From NCBI GenBank assembly GCA_910587275.1, contig CAJUMD010000017.1:1-13889 (forward strand): DNA of 13,889 nt, in the 5' to 3' direction. Below the pieces are notes generated by a model. The model saw only the letters and a list, made by a program, of their open reading frames with translations. It ran no database searches and was not told where the DNA came from. Made by a program: the position numbers and the translations under genes. Positions 13,611 through 13,889 of this stretch are shown here, one piece after another (position 1 is the stretch's first letter; every line of letters begins with the position of its first letter). This DNA comes from an uncultured Kineothrix sp. (GTDB lineage: Bacteria; Bacillota; Clostridia; Lachnospirales; Lachnospiraceae).

Positions 13611-13889
13611 TGATGAGATCATTGTTCTCTGGTGTGGCAGGTCTTAGGACACACCAGATCAAGATGGACGTTATCGGTAATAATATTGCGAACGTCAACA
13701 CAACAGCTTATAAATCACAGTCCACCACATTCAGGGATCTGATGTACCAGACGACGCAGGCGGCATCCGGTGCCAATGCGGAAACGGGTGTGGGCGGTAT
13801 CAACGCAAAGCAGATCGGTCTTGGTGTACAGGTGGGCGCCATCAACACGAACATCAAAGGGCAGGGTTCTGCCCAGAATACGGGAAATG
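13610..13889 (+). CDS. flgE: Flagellar hook protein FlgE, 3'-truncated by window edge
   Basis: The frame from ATG 13610 stays open to the end of the window (93 codons). It starts MMRSLFSGVAGLRTHQIKMD and continues VIGNNIANVNTTAYKSQ, the axial-protein N-terminal motif. FTFRDL-type sequence (here TTFRDLMYQTT) and QIGLGVQVGAINTNIKGQG follow; this combination marks FlgE in clostridia, rather than FlgF or FlgG. FlgE forms the curved hook that joins rod and filament. AGGAGGT (13595-13601) precedes the start by eight bases; an adjacent ATG at 13613 is an alternative. Its place after flgD and the small operon protein agrees. The gene continues beyond the right edge. Confidence 0.93.
   Translation, partial: MMRSLFSGVAGLRTHQIKMDVIGNNIANVNTTAYKSQSTTFRDLMYQTTQAASGANAETGVGGINAKQIGLGVQVGAINTNIKGQGSAQNTGN

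Noticed and set aside
1..13889. Mobile element, prophage, CRISPR, defence or toxin-antitoxin system
   Set aside because: All coding space is taken by topA, codY and the flagellar cluster in the standard order. No transposase, integrase, direct-repeat spacer array or defence-type gene is seen.

Overview
The window is one strand of a Gram-positive, low-to-moderate GC bacterial chromosome, most likely a motile Clostridia of the Lachnospiraceae type (Roseburia/Eubacterium-like). This rests on the order topA - codY - flgB..., a Firmicutes-type CodY, strong purine-rich Shine-Dalgarno sites before nearly every gene, and a flagellar gene order like the Bacillus fla/che operon with the clostridial extra gene between flgD and flgE. 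All genes read on the + strand. I see no RNA gene, insertion sequence, prophage, CRISPR array or toxin-antitoxin pair.

Layout. 3-1811: 3' part of topA (DNA topoisomerase I), cut by the left edge. 1812-2050: control region of codY, with two CodY-box-like sites, a good sigma-A promoter and a foldable leader. 2051-2836: codY. 2837-2987: a third CodY-box-like site, an intrinsic terminator and the promoter of the flagellar operon. 2988-10542: a tight cluster for rod, MS ring, switch and export ATPase: flgB, flgC, fliE, fliF, fliG, fliH, fliI, fliJ and a ylxF/MotE-like membrane protein. 10543-10788: an unusually long gap with a strong RNA hairpin and possible internal promoters. 10789-13889: the hook module: fliK (hook length), flgD (hook cap scaffold), a conserved flagellar operon protein of unknown role, and the start of flgE (hook), cut by the right edge.

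How it works together. CodY senses branched-chain amino acids and GTP and commonly represses motility genes in Firmicutes. Here its gene lies directly upstream of the first flagellar operon, and similar candidate CodY sites precede both, which suggests autoregulation plus nutritional control of flagellum building. The flagellar genes follow assembly order: FlgB/FlgC/FliE (rod and its base), FliF/FliG (MS ring and rotor), FliH/FliI/FliJ (export ATPase), then FliK/FlgD/FlgE (hook).

Most of the window is a well-known conserved operon and I do not see a wholly new system. The least ordinary items are: a FlgD with a long C-terminal extension, made of a helical segment resembling repeats of clostridial surface proteins followed by an acidic tail of 21-bp tandem repeats; the CodY-like sites; a large hairpin before fliK; repeat-rich intergenic gaps; and the unassigned 134-residue protein before flgE.
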